This document shows, piece after piece, positions 16,053-27,046 of a stretch of DNA of 64,000 nt; within the stretch, counting starts at the first letter, position 1; every line of letters begins with the position of its first letter. The stretch is from Streptomyces sp. NBC_01717. Its GTDB lineage: Bacteria; Actinomycetota; Actinomycetes; Streptomycetales; Streptomycetaceae. Under the pieces are notes generated by a model. The model was not told the DNA's origin. It was given only the letters and a program-made list of their open reading frames with translations, and did no database searches. A program made the position numbers and the translations under genes. The stretch spans positions 3,038,001-3,102,000 of the forward strand of contig NZ_CP109178.1 in the NCBI RefSeq assembly GCF_036248255.1, written 5' to 3'.

Positions 16053-18506
16053 TCAGCTCAGGGCCCGCTGCACCTCTCCGGCCAGCTCGGCGGCCCGCAC
16101 ATCGCCCAGCGGCTCGCCGTCCGCGCCTGTGACATAGAACGCGTCCACCGCGTTCGCCCCCAGCGTCGACACGTGTGCGCTGCGCACCCGCACCGCGCTC
16201 TGCTCCAGTGCCCGGCCGATCCGGTGCAGCAGCCCCGGGGCGTCCTGGGCCCTCACCTCGATCACCGTCGCCAGCCGGGAGCCGGCCGGTGCGACCGTCA
16301 CCCGGGGCGGCGGGGCCTTCACCCCGCGGCGCCGGGGATAGGCGGCTTCGCGTTCGGCGAGGCGGGCCTGGATGTCGAGGGAGCCGTCCAGGGCGCGTAC
16401 GAGATCGGCGCGGAGCCGGGTGGCCTGTGGCAGGGAGCCGTATTCGGCCGCCACCCGCCAGCTGAGCAGAAGGACGTCGACGCACTCACCGAGTTCGGTG
16501 GGGAGCTCGACGGCCCGCAGGTCGGCGGCGCGGACGGTGAGGCGGTGCAGGGCGAGTACTCCGGCGGCGGCGGGCAGGACGCCGGGGCGGTCGGGGACGG
16601 CGATGAGGAGTTCGACGCCGACGGGTTCCGGTTCGCCGTCCCCGTTCGCGGGTTCGGCCTGGGCGTGCAGGGCGAGGACGGGTTCGCCGGTGCGCAGTGC
16701 CTCGATGGCGAGGCGTTCCTGCTCGGCGCTGGGTTCGGCCGGTTCGGGTTCGTCCGGGGTCTCGCCCGCGAGAACGGCGGCGACGCGCTTGACCAGGTCG
16801 GTGACGAGGGAGGCACGCCAGGTGGACCAGGCGGCGGGCCCGGTGGCCAGCGCGTCGGCCTCGGTGAGGGCGTGCAGGAGTTCCAGCGTGGACGTGGTCC
16901 CGACGGCGGTGGCGACGGACCGGACGGTCGCCGGGTCGTCGAGGTCACGGCGGGTGGCGGTCTCGACGAGCAGCAGATGGTGCCGTACGAGGGTGGCGAT
17001 GACGCCCACGTCGTGCTGGTCGAAGCCGATCCGGGCGGCGAGGTCGCGGGCGATGACCTCGCCGGCGACGGAGTGGTCGCCGGGCCAGCCCTTGCCGATG
17101 TCGTGCAGCAGGGCGGCGACGAGGAGGAGGTCGGGACGGCCGACGCGGCGGGTGAGGGAGGAGGCCCGGACGGCCGCCTCGACGAGGTGGCGGTCGACGG
17201 TCCAGGTGTGGACGGGATTGCGCTGGGGCCGGCAGTGGACACGTTCCCAGTCGGGCAGCAGCCGGGTGATCAGCCCTTCCGCTTCGAGGGCTTCCCAGAC
17301 GGGGACGGTGGCCTCCCCCGCGCCGAGCAGGGTGACGAGTTCCTCACGGGCCTCGGCGGGCCAGGGCACGGGCAGCGGGCGCGCGACGGTGGCGAGGTGG
17401 CGTACGACATGCCGGGAGATCGGCAGTTCGGACTGGGCGGCCGCGGCGGCCGCGCGCAGCACGAGCACCGGGTCGCGTTCGGGGCGGGCGGTGCGGGCGA
17501 GGACGACTTCGCCGTCGGCCTCGACGACGCCGTCGGCGAGCGGGGTGCGCTCCGGGGCGACCGCCTTGCCACCGCCCAGCATGGCGCGCAGCCGGGGGCG
17601 CACGGACCGGGCGCGGAGCACGCGGTTGACCTCGCGCCAGGTGACGTCGGTGGCGTACGAGACGGTGCGCGCGGCCTCGTACACCTGGCGCAGCAGTGCG
17701 TCGGCGTCGAGGAGGCCGAGGGCGGTGGCGACCTGGTCCTGTTCCTGGAGGGCGAGGCGGTCGGTGGCACGGCCGGTGGTCAGGTGCAGGGCGTCACGGG
17801 CGTCCAGGAGTACGCGGCGGGCCTCGGCGAGGCCTTCGCGGGGCGCGTCGGCGACCCAGGAGGCGGCGACGGCGCGCAGAGCGGTGGCGTCGCGCAGTCC
17901 GCCGCGGGCCTCCTTGAGGTCTGGTTCGAGGAGGAACTGGAGCTCGCCCTGGCGCTCGGCCCGTTCGCGGCAGAGTTCGTCGAGGGCAGGGAGGCGTTTG
18001 GGGGCGAGGTTGCGCCAGTCGGCGAGGATCGTGGTGCGCATCGCGGCGACCAGGCCGAGGTCTCCGGCCACGGGCCGGGCGTCGAGCAGTCCGAGCTGCA
18101 CCTTGAGGTCCTCGTCCGCCGTCTTCCTGGCTTCGGCGGGGGTCCGCACGGAGTGGTCGAGCGCGAGGCCGAGGTCCCAGACGGGGTACCAGATGCGGTC
18201 GGCGAGGGAGGCGAGGGCGCCGGCGTCGGCATTGCCGTCGTGCAGCAGCAGGAGGTCGAGGTCGCTGCGCGGGGAGAGTTCGCCGCGGCCGTAGCCGCCG
18301 ACGGCGACGAGGGCTGCGCCGCGGACGCCGGTCGCCTCGGCGGCGGCGGTGAACAGGGCGGTCAGCCAGTCGTCGGTGAGTGAGGCCAGGGCCGCACGGC
18401 GCGGCGGCCCGGACTGCGCCTTCTCCTGGAGGAGGCGCAGTCGGGCCGCCGCGTAGCCGCTGGGTCCCGAGTCTTCGGAATCGGTGGTCACTTCAGTGCT
18501 CGTCAC
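16053..18506 (-). CDS. glnD: PII nucleotidyltransferase GlnD
   Basis: 817 residues from GTG 18506. Nucleotidyltransferase motif GYGRGELSPRSDLDLLLLHD (GlyGly-less GS variant with DxD), a central HD domain (LLHDIGKGWPGDHS) for removal of the modification, and two C-terminal ACT domains (RPGVLPAAAGVLALH and DAPGLLHRIGRALEQ) that sense glutamine. In streptomycetes GlnD adenylylates PII. A longer start at 18563 would overlap glnB; the GTG has AAAGG 8 nt upstream and leaves 31 bp after glnB. Last gene of amtB-glnB-glnD. Confidence 0.95.
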   Translation of the reverse strand: MTSTEVTTDSEDSGPSGYAAARLRLLQEKAQSGPPRRAALASLTDDWLTALFTAAAEATGVRGAALVAVGGYGRGELSPRSDLDLLLLHDGNADAGALASLADRIWYPVWDLGLALDHSVRTPAEARKTADEDLKVQLGLLDARPVAGDLGLVAAMRTTILADWRNLAPKRLPALDELCRERAERQGELQFLLEPDLKEARGGLRDATALRAVAASWVADAPREGLAEARRVLLDARDALHLTTGRATDRLALQEQDQVATALGLLDADALLRQVYEAARTVSYATDVTWREVNRVLRARSVRPRLRAMLGGGKAVAPERTPLADGVVEADGEVVLARTARPERDPVLVLRAAAAAAQSELPISRHVVRHLATVARPLPVPWPAEAREELVTLLGAGEATVPVWEALEAEGLITRLLPDWERVHCRPQRNPVHTWTVDRHLVEAAVRASSLTRRVGRPDLLLVAALLHDIGKGWPGDHSVAGEVIARDLAARIGFDQHDVGVIATLVRHHLLLVETATRRDLDDPATVRSVATAVGTTSTLELLHALTEADALATGPAAWSTWRASLVTDLVKRVAAVLAGETPDEPEPAEPSAEQERLAIEALRTGEPVLALHAQAEPANGDGEPEPVGVELLIAVPDRPGVLPAAAGVLALHRLTVRAADLRAVELPTELGECVDVLLLSWRVAAEYGSLPQATRLRADLVRALDGSLDIQARLAEREAAYPRRRGVKAPPPRVTVAPAGSRLATVIEVRAQDAPGLLHRIGRALEQSAVRVRSAHVSTLGANAVDAFYVTGADGEPLGDVRAAELAGEVQRALS

Positions 18507-18537
18507 CCAGCTGCCTTTCAGTTTGCGAGACCGTCGG

Positions 18538-20599
<2,062 letters not shown>

Positions 20600-22075
20600 T
20601 CAGATCGCTTCAGCGGTCTCGGGCAGCTGTTCGGTGAGCAGATCGGTGAGCCTGGCGACCTCGGGGATGTCTCCGAAGTCCCTGGCAGCGGTGTCGACGG
20701 TCTTGCGCAGCCGCGTGTTGACGCGCTCGGAGCGCACCTTCTTGGCAACCCGCAGGGCCTTCTCGGCCAGCAGCGTGGACTGCTCGGGTTCGCGCTTGAG
20801 GAGGTGCACCGTGGCGAGACCGACCAGGTTCAGTGCGTACGACCGCTGGTGCTCGTCGTCCTCGCCGAAGAGCTCGACGGCCTTCTCCATGATCGGCTCG
20901 GCGAGCGAGGCGTACGTGGGGCTCCGGCCGGCGACATAGGCCAGGTCACGGTACGAGTGGGAATTCTCGCCGTTGAGCTCGGCCTCGGAGAAGAAGCGGA
21001 TCCAGTCGGGCTCGGGCTCGCCGTCGATCCCGGCGTCGAGGAAGGTGTCCTCGGCCATCCGGACGGCCCGCTTGCACTTGCTGGGCTGGCCCATGTTGGC
21101 GTAGGCGCGGGCCTCCATCGCATACAGCATGGCCTGGGTGCGCGGGGTGGCGCAGTCCCGGCTGCCGTACTGGGCGAGATGGATGAGTTCGAGGGCGTCG
21201 TCGGGCCGTCCCAGGTGGATCATCTGACGGCTCATGCTGGACAGGACGTAACTGCCCAGCGGTTTGTCGCCGGCTTCCTTGGCGGCGTGCAGCGCGAGGA
21301 CGAAGTACTTCTGGGCGGTGGGCTGGAGGCCGACGTCATAGCTCATCCAGCCCGCCAGCTCGGCGAGTTCGGCCGCGCACCGGAAGAGCCGCTTGGCGGT
21401 GGCCGCGGGCTGCGGTTCCTGCAACAGGTCGGTGACCTCGTGGAGTTGGCCCACGACGGCCTTGCGTCGCAGGCCGCCGCCGCACTGGGCGTCCCACTGG
21501 CGGAACATCACAGTGGTGGACTCCAGCAGGTCGAGCTCGGGGCTGGAGAGGCGGGAGGGACGCCGGTCCGCCGCGGACGGCTCCGGATCCGCCGGGGTCG
21601 CGGCGGCGACCGGCACCAGCCACCGCTGCATGGGCTCGATGAGGGCCGGGCCCGCGGCGAGGGCGAGCGAGGTGCCGAGGAATCCGCGGCGGGCGAGCAT
21701 CAGGTCGCTGCGGGAGAACTCGCTGAGCAGCGCGACGGTCTGCGGGCCTGCCCAGGGCAGGTCGACACCGGCCACCGACGGTGACTGATGGGCGGAGCGC
21801 AGCCCGAGGTCCTCGACGGCGACGACGGTGCCGAAGCGCTCCGAGAAGAGCTCGGAGAGGATGCGCGGAATCGGCTCACGCGGCTGTTCACCGTCGAGCC
21901 AGCGCCGGACCCGGGAGGTGTCCGTGCTGATGTGGTGGGCGCCCATCTGGCGCGCCCTGCGGTTCACCTGCCGTGCCAGCTCGCCCTTGGACCAGCCGCT
22001 GCGCACGAACCATGATCCCAATTGCCCGTTGGGGCGCTTACCGGCATTCGTATCGCCTGCGCCGCTGCCACTCAC
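20600..22075 (-). CDS. nsdA: NsdA, negative regulator of differentiation and antibiotic production
   Basis: 491 residues from GTG 22075. N-terminal DNA-binding-like region (about 20-75: SWFVRSGWSKGELARQVNRR, then SRVRRWLDGEQPREPIPRIL), a short hydrophobic stretch (RRGFLGTSLALAAGPAL, about 120-136) and a C-terminal array of TPR-like helices (LHAAKEAGDKPLGSYVLSSM). This matches NsdA of Streptomyces, whose loss raises sporulation and antibiotic output in S. coelicolor. Position between amtB and the prim-pol-like gene is the conserved one. GGGGGCG precedes the start. Confidence 0.92.
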   Translation of the reverse strand: MSGSGAGDTNAGKRPNGQLGSWFVRSGWSKGELARQVNRRARQMGAHHISTDTSRVRRWLDGEQPREPIPRILSELFSERFGTVVAVEDLGLRSAHQSPSVAGVDLPWAGPQTVALLSEFSRSDLMLARRGFLGTSLALAAGPALIEPMQRWLVPVAAATPADPEPSAADRRPSRLSSPELDLLESTTVMFRQWDAQCGGGLRRKAVVGQLHEVTDLLQEPQPAATAKRLFRCAAELAELAGWMSYDVGLQPTAQKYFVLALHAAKEAGDKPLGSYVLSSMSRQMIHLGRPDDALELIHLAQYGSRDCATPRTQAMLYAMEARAYANMGQPSKCKRAVRMAEDTFLDAGIDGEPEPDWIRFFSEAELNGENSHSYRDLAYVAGRSPTYASLAEPIMEKAVELFGEDDEHQRSYALNLVGLATVHLLKREPEQSTLLAEKALRVAKKVRSERVNTRLRKTVDTAARDFGDIPEVARLTDLLTEQLPETAEAI

Positions 22076-22499
22076 TGGAACGCCCCCATCCCGCTGAATA
22101 CGTGTCGCGCGAACCACTATCAGAATGCCGTGGGCCCAAGCCGTCCGTACGGCGGTTGTGCACCATCGAACAGGAAATCGACTTGCCTCCGGCATACCCA
22201 TCGGCGCACATACTTCCATGGTTCGTGTACCGACGGTAATCCTACGATCACCCGTCCGGCGAGCGTGATTACAGAAACGCCACCATTCGCCACCCCATCG
22301 AATGAACGCGTTCACCGTCGGGCGCGATTCACTTGACAGACGGCGATCAGTAGCAGACGCAGTGACGCACACAGGGGCGCGCGGGCCGTGCCGCACCACC
22401 ACAGGTTCATGCGTGCGCTGCTCGGTCGACGGGGCGACGGAATGTAACGACCGCACTCCTCGTCGTAACCACCGGCGAGCCGGACCCGTTGGAGGGGGC
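22076..22499. promoter_or_regulatory. Divergent promoter region of nsdA and the prim-pol-like gene
   Basis: 424 bp without a gene. A perfect TTGACA (22333-22338) could be the -35 of the plus-strand gene, but the -10 at the right spacing (GACGCA) is poor. The middle (22090-22330) is less G+C-rich than its surroundings, as expected for promoters. No clear operator palindrome was found. Confidence 0.35.
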
Positions 22500-23201
22500 A
22501 TGGGCTTCACGATCGGCGGCATCCGTGAGATGCGATCCGGCGCACGGCGTCGAGGCCGTACGGCCGAGTGCACCGCGGTGGCCGAATACACAGGGCTGTG
22601 GGGCTGGGCCGTCGCGCCGGGAGCGCGGGCCGCGGCCGGCCGCTGCTCGTGCGGCGACAACGGCTGCGCCTCCCCGGGCGCACATCCGCTGGACTTCGCC
22701 GACGAGGTGCCCGCCGGCGCCACGCTGGCCATGGCTGCGAGCGCGTGGGCCGAGGTGCCGGGCGCGTCGATGCTGCTGCCGGTGGGGCGCACGTTCGACG
22801 TCCTCGATGTCGCCGAACCGGCCGGGCGCCGGGCGCTGGTACGGCTCGAGCGGATGGGTCTGCCGCTCGGCCCGGTGGCGGTGACACCGTCCGGGCGGGC
22901 CCAGTTCTTCGTCGCGCCGGGCGCCGCCGCCGAACTCCCTCAGCTGCTGTACCGGATGGGCTGGGACGACGCGGATCTGGATCTGCGGGCGCTCGGTCCC
23001 GGCTGCCACATCACCGCCCCGCCGTCCGACGAGGGCGGTCTCGGCCCGGCCCGCTGGCTGCGTCCGCCGGTCCTCGACACGTCGGGCAGGCCGCCGCAGG
23101 CGCGGCTGTTGCTGGGCACGCTGGCCTACATCTGCCATCGCTCCCGGGGCCTGAAACCCAATTGCCGGACGGGCTCGAAAGTGAACCCGTCCGGCAATTG
23201 A
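22500..23201 (+). CDS. Primase-polymerase (prim-pol) domain-like protein
   Basis: 233 residues resembling the N-terminal domain of actinobacterial bifunctional DNA primase/polymerase proteins: it opens with AEYTGLWGWAVAPGARAA, has a Cys cluster (CSCGDNGCASPGAHP) and the strand FDVLDVAEPAG where the catalytic acidic pair would lie, but the classical DxD is not evident, so catalysis is doubtful. It occupies the conserved place between nsdA and ftsY. ATG at 22500 with GGAGGGGG directly upstream. The last 14 or so codons lie inside an inverted repeat (23159-23200). Confidence 0.7.
   Translation: MGFTIGGIREMRSGARRRGRTAECTAVAEYTGLWGWAVAPGARAAAGRCSCGDNGCASPGAHPLDFADEVPAGATLAMAASAWAEVPGASMLLPVGRTFDVLDVAEPAGRRALVRLERMGLPLGPVAVTPSGRAQFFVAPGAAAELPQLLYRMGWDDADLDLRALGPGCHITAPPSDEGGLGPARWLRPPVLDTSGRPPQARLLLGTLAYICHRSRGLKPNCRTGSKVNPSGN
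23159..23200. repeat. Palindromic repeat forming the 3' end of the prim-pol-like gene and a terminator
   Basis: A perfect 15-bp inverted repeat (CAATTGCCGGACGGG at 23159-23173 and its complement at 23186-23200) with a 12-nt loop. The stop codon TGA lies at its right edge. The sequence resembles a dispersed Streptomyces intergenic palindrome; a similar half-copy (AAGCCCGTCCGGCGAT) is at 42901-42916. It could end transcription from both the prim-pol-like gene and ftsY. Confidence 0.7.
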
Positions 23202-23234
23202 GGACGAAACAGCGATCGGGCGGACCCGAGGGCG

Positions 23235-24449
23235 TCAGTCGCCGATCAGCGCGTCGACGAACGCCTCCGGCTCGAACGGAGCCAGATCGTCCGGACCCTC
23301 GCCCAGACCCACCAGCTTCACCGGTACGCCCAGCTCGCGCTGGACGGCGATGACGATGCCGCCCTTGGCGGTGCCGTCCAGCTTGGTGAGGACGATGCCG
23401 GTGATGTCGACGACCTCGGCGAACACCCGAGCCTGAACCAGGCCGTTCTGCCCGGTCGTGGCGTCGAGGACGAGCAGGATCTCGTCGAGCGGGCCGTGCT
23501 TCTCGACGACACGCTTGACCTTGCCGAGCTCGTCCATGAGCCCGGTCTTGGTGTGCAGCCGGCCGGCGGTGTCGATGAGCACGACGTCGGCGCCCTCGGC
23601 AATGCCCTCCTTCACCGCGTCGAACGCGATCGACGCCGGGTCGCCGCCCTCGGGTCCGCGGACCGTGCGGGCACCGACGCGCTCGCCCCAGGTCTGGAGC
23701 TGATCGGCGGCGGCGGCACGGAACGTGTCGGCGGCGCCGAGCACGACGCTGCGGCCGTCGGCGACGAGGACCCGGGCCAGCTTGCCGGTGGTGGTGGTCT
23801 TGCCGGTGCCGTTGACACCGACGACCATCACGACGCCGGGGGTGTCGACACCGCTCTCCGTCTTGACCGCACGGTCGAAGTCGGTGCCGAGCAGGGCGAG
23901 GAGCTCCTCGCGCAGCAGTGTGCGCAGCCCCTCGGGGGTACGGGTGCCGAGGACGCGGACGCGCTCGCGCAGCCGCTCCACCAGCTCCTGGGTGGGTGCG
24001 ACGCCGACATCGGCGGTGAGCAGGGTGTCCTCGATCTCCTCCCAGGTGTCCTCGTCCAGATTGTCGCGGGACAGGAGCGTGAGGAGCCCCTTGCCGAGGG
24101 TGCTCTGCGAGCGGGCGAGCCGGGCGCGCAGCCGTACGAGACGGCCCGCGGTGGGCTCGGGGATCTCGAGCGCGGGGACAGCGGGTGCCTCCGGCTCGGC
24201 GACTGCCGGGGCTTCCGCGACGGGAGCCTGGACGTCGGGGGGCCCGACCTCCTCGATGGTGCGGCGCGGTTCCTCGCGCGGTGTCTCGGCCTCCTCGCCG
24301 ACATGGGGTTCGGCGGGAGGAGTGAGGGTCGGTGTGCTCGACGGTGTCGGGGGCAGCTGCTTCTTCTTGCGGCCGCTGACCACGAGCCCGCTGACCAGGC
24401 CGGCCACGACCAGGGCGGCGATGACTACAGCAAGGATGACGAATTCCAT
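23235..24449 (-). CDS. ftsY: SRP receptor FtsY
   Basis: 404 residues. An N-terminal membrane segment (EFVILAVVIAALVVAGLVSG, residues 2-21) and an acidic Pro/Glu/Ala linker to about residue 110 precede the NG GTPase domain with GVNGTGKTTTTGKLA, DTAGRLHTK and TKLDGTAKGG. It receives SRP-ribosome complexes at the membrane and hydrolyses GTP with Ffh. The ATG at 24449 is chosen because it starts exactly at the hydrophobic segment; an upstream start would add unrelated residues. Confidence 0.96.
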   Translation of the reverse strand: MEFVILAVVIAALVVAGLVSGLVVSGRKKKQLPPTPSSTPTLTPPAEPHVGEEAETPREEPRRTIEEVGPPDVQAPVAEAPAVAEPEAPAVPALEIPEPTAGRLVRLRARLARSQSTLGKGLLTLLSRDNLDEDTWEEIEDTLLTADVGVAPTQELVERLRERVRVLGTRTPEGLRTLLREELLALLGTDFDRAVKTESGVDTPGVVMVVGVNGTGKTTTTGKLARVLVADGRSVVLGAADTFRAAAADQLQTWGERVGARTVRGPEGGDPASIAFDAVKEGIAEGADVVLIDTAGRLHTKTGLMDELGKVKRVVEKHGPLDEILLVLDATTGQNGLVQARVFAEVVDITGIVLTKLDGTAKGGIVIAVQRELGVPVKLVGLGEGPDDLAPFEPEAFVDALIGD

Positions 24450-24558
24450 AACCCACCCAGTATCAGTCACGGCCGCGCCCGCGGGCGGCACCGGAGGATC
24501 GCCCAGGAATCCGACGGAGCGTTATGCACCTTTTGGCGGTAAAGGTACGCTCCCGTTC

Positions 24559-25929
24559 GTGGAGACCCGCGGCCTGGAACCCGTCCCCGACAGCGAGCGC
24601 ACCGGTCGGGTCCGCACCCTCTTCCCCACCTGGGCCGCCGCCAACATGACCGTTCTGCTGCTCACCGTGGGCGCGGGGCTCGTCGTCTTCAGCGGCCTGA
24701 ATCTCTGGCAGGTGTTGATCGTCGCGGTCACAGCGCCCGTCGTCAGTTACGGACTGGTCGGCCTGGTCTCGGTCGCCGGGCAGCGGGGCGGTGCGCCAGG
24801 CATGGCGCTCTCCCGGGCCGTCTTCGGGCAGCGCGGCAATCTGCTGCCCGGTGCGCTGATCTGGATCGCCCGTTGGGGCTGGGAGACCGTGAACGCGGTC
24901 ACCGGTACGTACGCCCTGCTGGCCGTGCTCGATCTGCTGTTCTCCGTCCGCTCCACCACAGCGCTGATCATGGCGGTGCTGGTGGCCTTCGTGGCGAGCA
25001 GCTTTCTGGTGTCCGGGCTCGGGGCGGGCGCGCTGCGGGCGTGCTCCACCTGGTCGGCATATCTCTTCGGCGGGTTCAGCGCCCTCGCGCTGATCCACCT
25101 GGGGGTCGGCACCGACTGGCGGGCCGTCCTGGACAGACCGGCCGGACCGACGGCGCTGATGATCGCCGGGATCGGCACCCTGGCGGCCGGCGGCATCAGC
25201 TGGGTACCGTCCGCCCCGGACTTCACCCGATATCTGCCACGCACCACTCCCCGTCGGGCGGTGGTCGGGGCGACCGTGGGCGGTGCGGTGCTCGTCTCGC
25301 TGCCGCTGGTGCTGATGGGTGCGGTGATGGCGGTGGGCACTCCGGGCCTGGCCACCAGCAGCGATCCGGTCTCCTTCATCGGCACGCTGCTGCCGGACTG
25401 GATCTCGGTGCCATATCTGCTGATTGCCGTGGTGGGAATGGTGCTGATCAACGCGATGTCGATGTATTCGGCCGGCTTCACCGCGCAGACGCTGGGATTC
25501 ATGATCCCGCGCACCTGGGCGGTCGGGGTGAATGCGGCCATCAGTCTCCTCCTCGGCGGGTTGCTGATGATGGCGACGAGTAGCTTTATCGATCCGTTCG
25601 TCTCCTTTCTGACGTTGCTCGCGGTGACGTTCTCCGCCTGGATCGGCGTCTTCGGCGTGGATCTGCTGCGGGGGCGCACCTACGATGCGACGGCCCTGCT
25701 GGACACCTCTCCCGCCGGTGCCTACTGGTACACCGGCGGCTTCTCCGTGCCCGCCGTGGCCGCGTGGGGTTCGGGGCTGGTGGTCGGGCTGCTGCTGACC
25801 GGCGTGGAGTGGTTCACCGGCCCGCTCGCCACCACCTGGATCGGGCGCCACGGCCTGGGCTGGGCCGCCACCATCGCCGTCTCCGGCGCCCTGTACGCCC
25901 TGCTGCCGCGTCCGGCCGGGGCGCGGTGA
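24559..25929 (+). CDS. Purine/cytosine permease of the NCS1 family
   Basis: 456 residues with about twelve membrane helices. The beginning (RVRTLFPTWAAANMTVLLLT) and the SYGLVGLVSVAGQRGGAPG region are typical of NCS1 transporters of cytosine, allantoin, hydantoin or thiamine precursors. No enzyme of nucleobase metabolism is adjacent, so the substrate is open. GTG start at 24559 has no good ribosome-binding site; a TACGCT 8 bp upstream could be a -10, which would make it leaderless. It is divergent from ftsY and followed by an LLM flavoprotein. Confidence 0.82.
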   Translation: METRGLEPVPDSERTGRVRTLFPTWAAANMTVLLLTVGAGLVVFSGLNLWQVLIVAVTAPVVSYGLVGLVSVAGQRGGAPGMALSRAVFGQRGNLLPGALIWIARWGWETVNAVTGTYALLAVLDLLFSVRSTTALIMAVLVAFVASSFLVSGLGAGALRACSTWSAYLFGGFSALALIHLGVGTDWRAVLDRPAGPTALMIAGIGTLAAGGISWVPSAPDFTRYLPRTTPRRAVVGATVGGAVLVSLPLVLMGAVMAVGTPGLATSSDPVSFIGTLLPDWISVPYLLIAVVGMVLINAMSMYSAGFTAQTLGFMIPRTWAVGVNAAISLLLGGLLMMATSSFIDPFVSFLTLLAVTFSAWIGVFGVDLLRGRTYDATALLDTSPAGAYWYTGGFSVPAVAAWGSGLVVGLLLTGVEWFTGPLATTWIGRHGLGWAATIAVSGALYALLPRPAGAR

Positions 25930-25947
25930 CGGTACACCTCTACACTT

Positions 25948-25962
25948 CTGACGCTACGTCAG
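25948..25962. promoter_or_regulatory. Palindromic operator candidate before the LLM oxidoreductase
   Basis: CTGACGCTACGTCAG is a 6+3+6 perfect inverted repeat 50 bp upstream of the LLM gene start, overlapping a -10-like TACTGT (25964-25969). Its TGACG/CGTCA arms resemble sites of TetR-type repressors; no such regulator is encoded next to it. Confidence 0.45.
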
Positions 25963-26011
25963 CTACTGTCCCGGCGCGCCAAGCCCGCCCGGCGAAAAGG
26001 GGACACCCGTC

Positions 26012-26971
26012 ATGGCCTTCACAGTGGTCCGGTTCAACCTCGTCGATCCCGCCGCCACCCCCGACTCCCTCTCGGCCCGCTACCGTGCGGCGCTGGAGAT
26101 GGCCGCGTACGCCGACCGGCACGGCGTCGACACCGTGCAGACCGAGGAACACCACGGAGCCGCCGACTCCTGGCTGCCCTCCCCCTTCGTCTTCGCAGGA
26201 GCGGTCTTCGGCGCCACGGACCGGATCGCGGTCACGATCTCGGCGATCATCGGCCCGCTGCACGACCCACTGCGGCTTGCGGAGGACATCGCGGTCCTCG
26301 ATCTGCTGAGCGGCGGCCGGCTGGTGACGGTCGCGGGCATCGGATACCGGCCCGAGGAGTACGAACAGGCGGGTGTCGAGTGGGGCAGGCGCGGCCGGCT
26401 CCAGGACGAGCTGCTGGAGACCTTGTTGCAGGCGTGGACCGGCGAACCGTTCCCGTACCGCGGCCGTACGGCCCAGGTCACTCCCCGCCCGTACACCCAG
26501 CCGCATCCGCTGCTGCTGGTGGGGGGCAGCTCGCGGGCGGCGGCGCGGCGGGCGGCCCGGCTGGGGCTGCCGTTCTTCCCCAGCGCCCATCTGCCCGAGC
26601 TGGAGGCGTACTACCACGAGCAGCGCGCGGCCCACGGCACGGAGGGGTTCTGCATGATGCCGGCGGCCGAGACGCCCTTGCTTCATGTCTCGGAGGACCC
26701 GGATCGGACCTGGGCCGACTACGGTCAGCACTTCCTGCACGAGGCACGGACGTACGCCTCCTGGCAGTCGAAGGACATCCGCTCGGCCGTACGCTCGGCA
26801 GCCACGACGGTGACGCAGTTGCGGGACGAAGGGGTCTACCGGGTCGTCACCCCGCAGCAGTTGGCCTCACTGGAGGCGGACAGCCTGGTGCTGCATCCGC
26901 TGTGCGGTGGGATGCCGGTCGAGGAGGGGTGGCGCAGCCTGCGGTTGTTCTGCGACGCACTCGCACGATGA
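26012..26971 (+). CDS. LLM-class flavin-dependent oxidoreductase
   Basis: 319-residue luciferase-like TIM barrel. The conserved features are the N-terminal strand FTVVRFNLVDP, EEHHGAADSWLPSPFVFAGA (the typical ExHH catalytic/FMN region), LLSGGRLVTVAGIGYRPEEY and a C-terminal GGMPVEEGW. These enzymes use FMN or F420 for oxidation or monooxygenation of small molecules; the substrate is not evident. AAGGGGA ribosome-binding site 9 nt before the ATG. It could be transcribed with the upstream permease, but an operator-like palindrome sits between them. Confidence 0.85.
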   Translation: MAFTVVRFNLVDPAATPDSLSARYRAALEMAAYADRHGVDTVQTEEHHGAADSWLPSPFVFAGAVFGATDRIAVTISAIIGPLHDPLRLAEDIAVLDLLSGGRLVTVAGIGYRPEEYEQAGVEWGRRGRLQDELLETLLQAWTGEPFPYRGRTAQVTPRPYTQPHPLLLVGGSSRAAARRAARLGLPFFPSAHLPELEAYYHEQRAAHGTEGFCMMPAAETPLLHVSEDPDRTWADYGQHFLHEARTYASWQSKDIRSAVRSAATTVTQLRDEGVYRVVTPQQLASLEADSLVLHPLCGGMPVEEGWRSLRLFCDALAR

Positions 26972-26985
26972 CGTGGGCGGATGCG

Positions 26986-27021
26986 CGCGTCCCCGGCTCG
27001 CGGGCGCGGGCCGGGGACGCG
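26986..27021. terminator. Bidirectional terminator between the LLM gene and glcP
   Basis: A 12-bp stem (CGCGTCCCCGGC at 26986-26997 with its complement at 27010-27021) between convergent genes. No T-run. Confidence 0.65.
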
Positions 27022-27046
27022 TGGTCGAGGAGAGGGGCAGCGGGGA

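Noticed and set aside
16173..18383. Plus-strand open frame antisense to glnD
   Set aside because: Gly/Asp-rich antisense shadow; glnD on the other strand has all domains.
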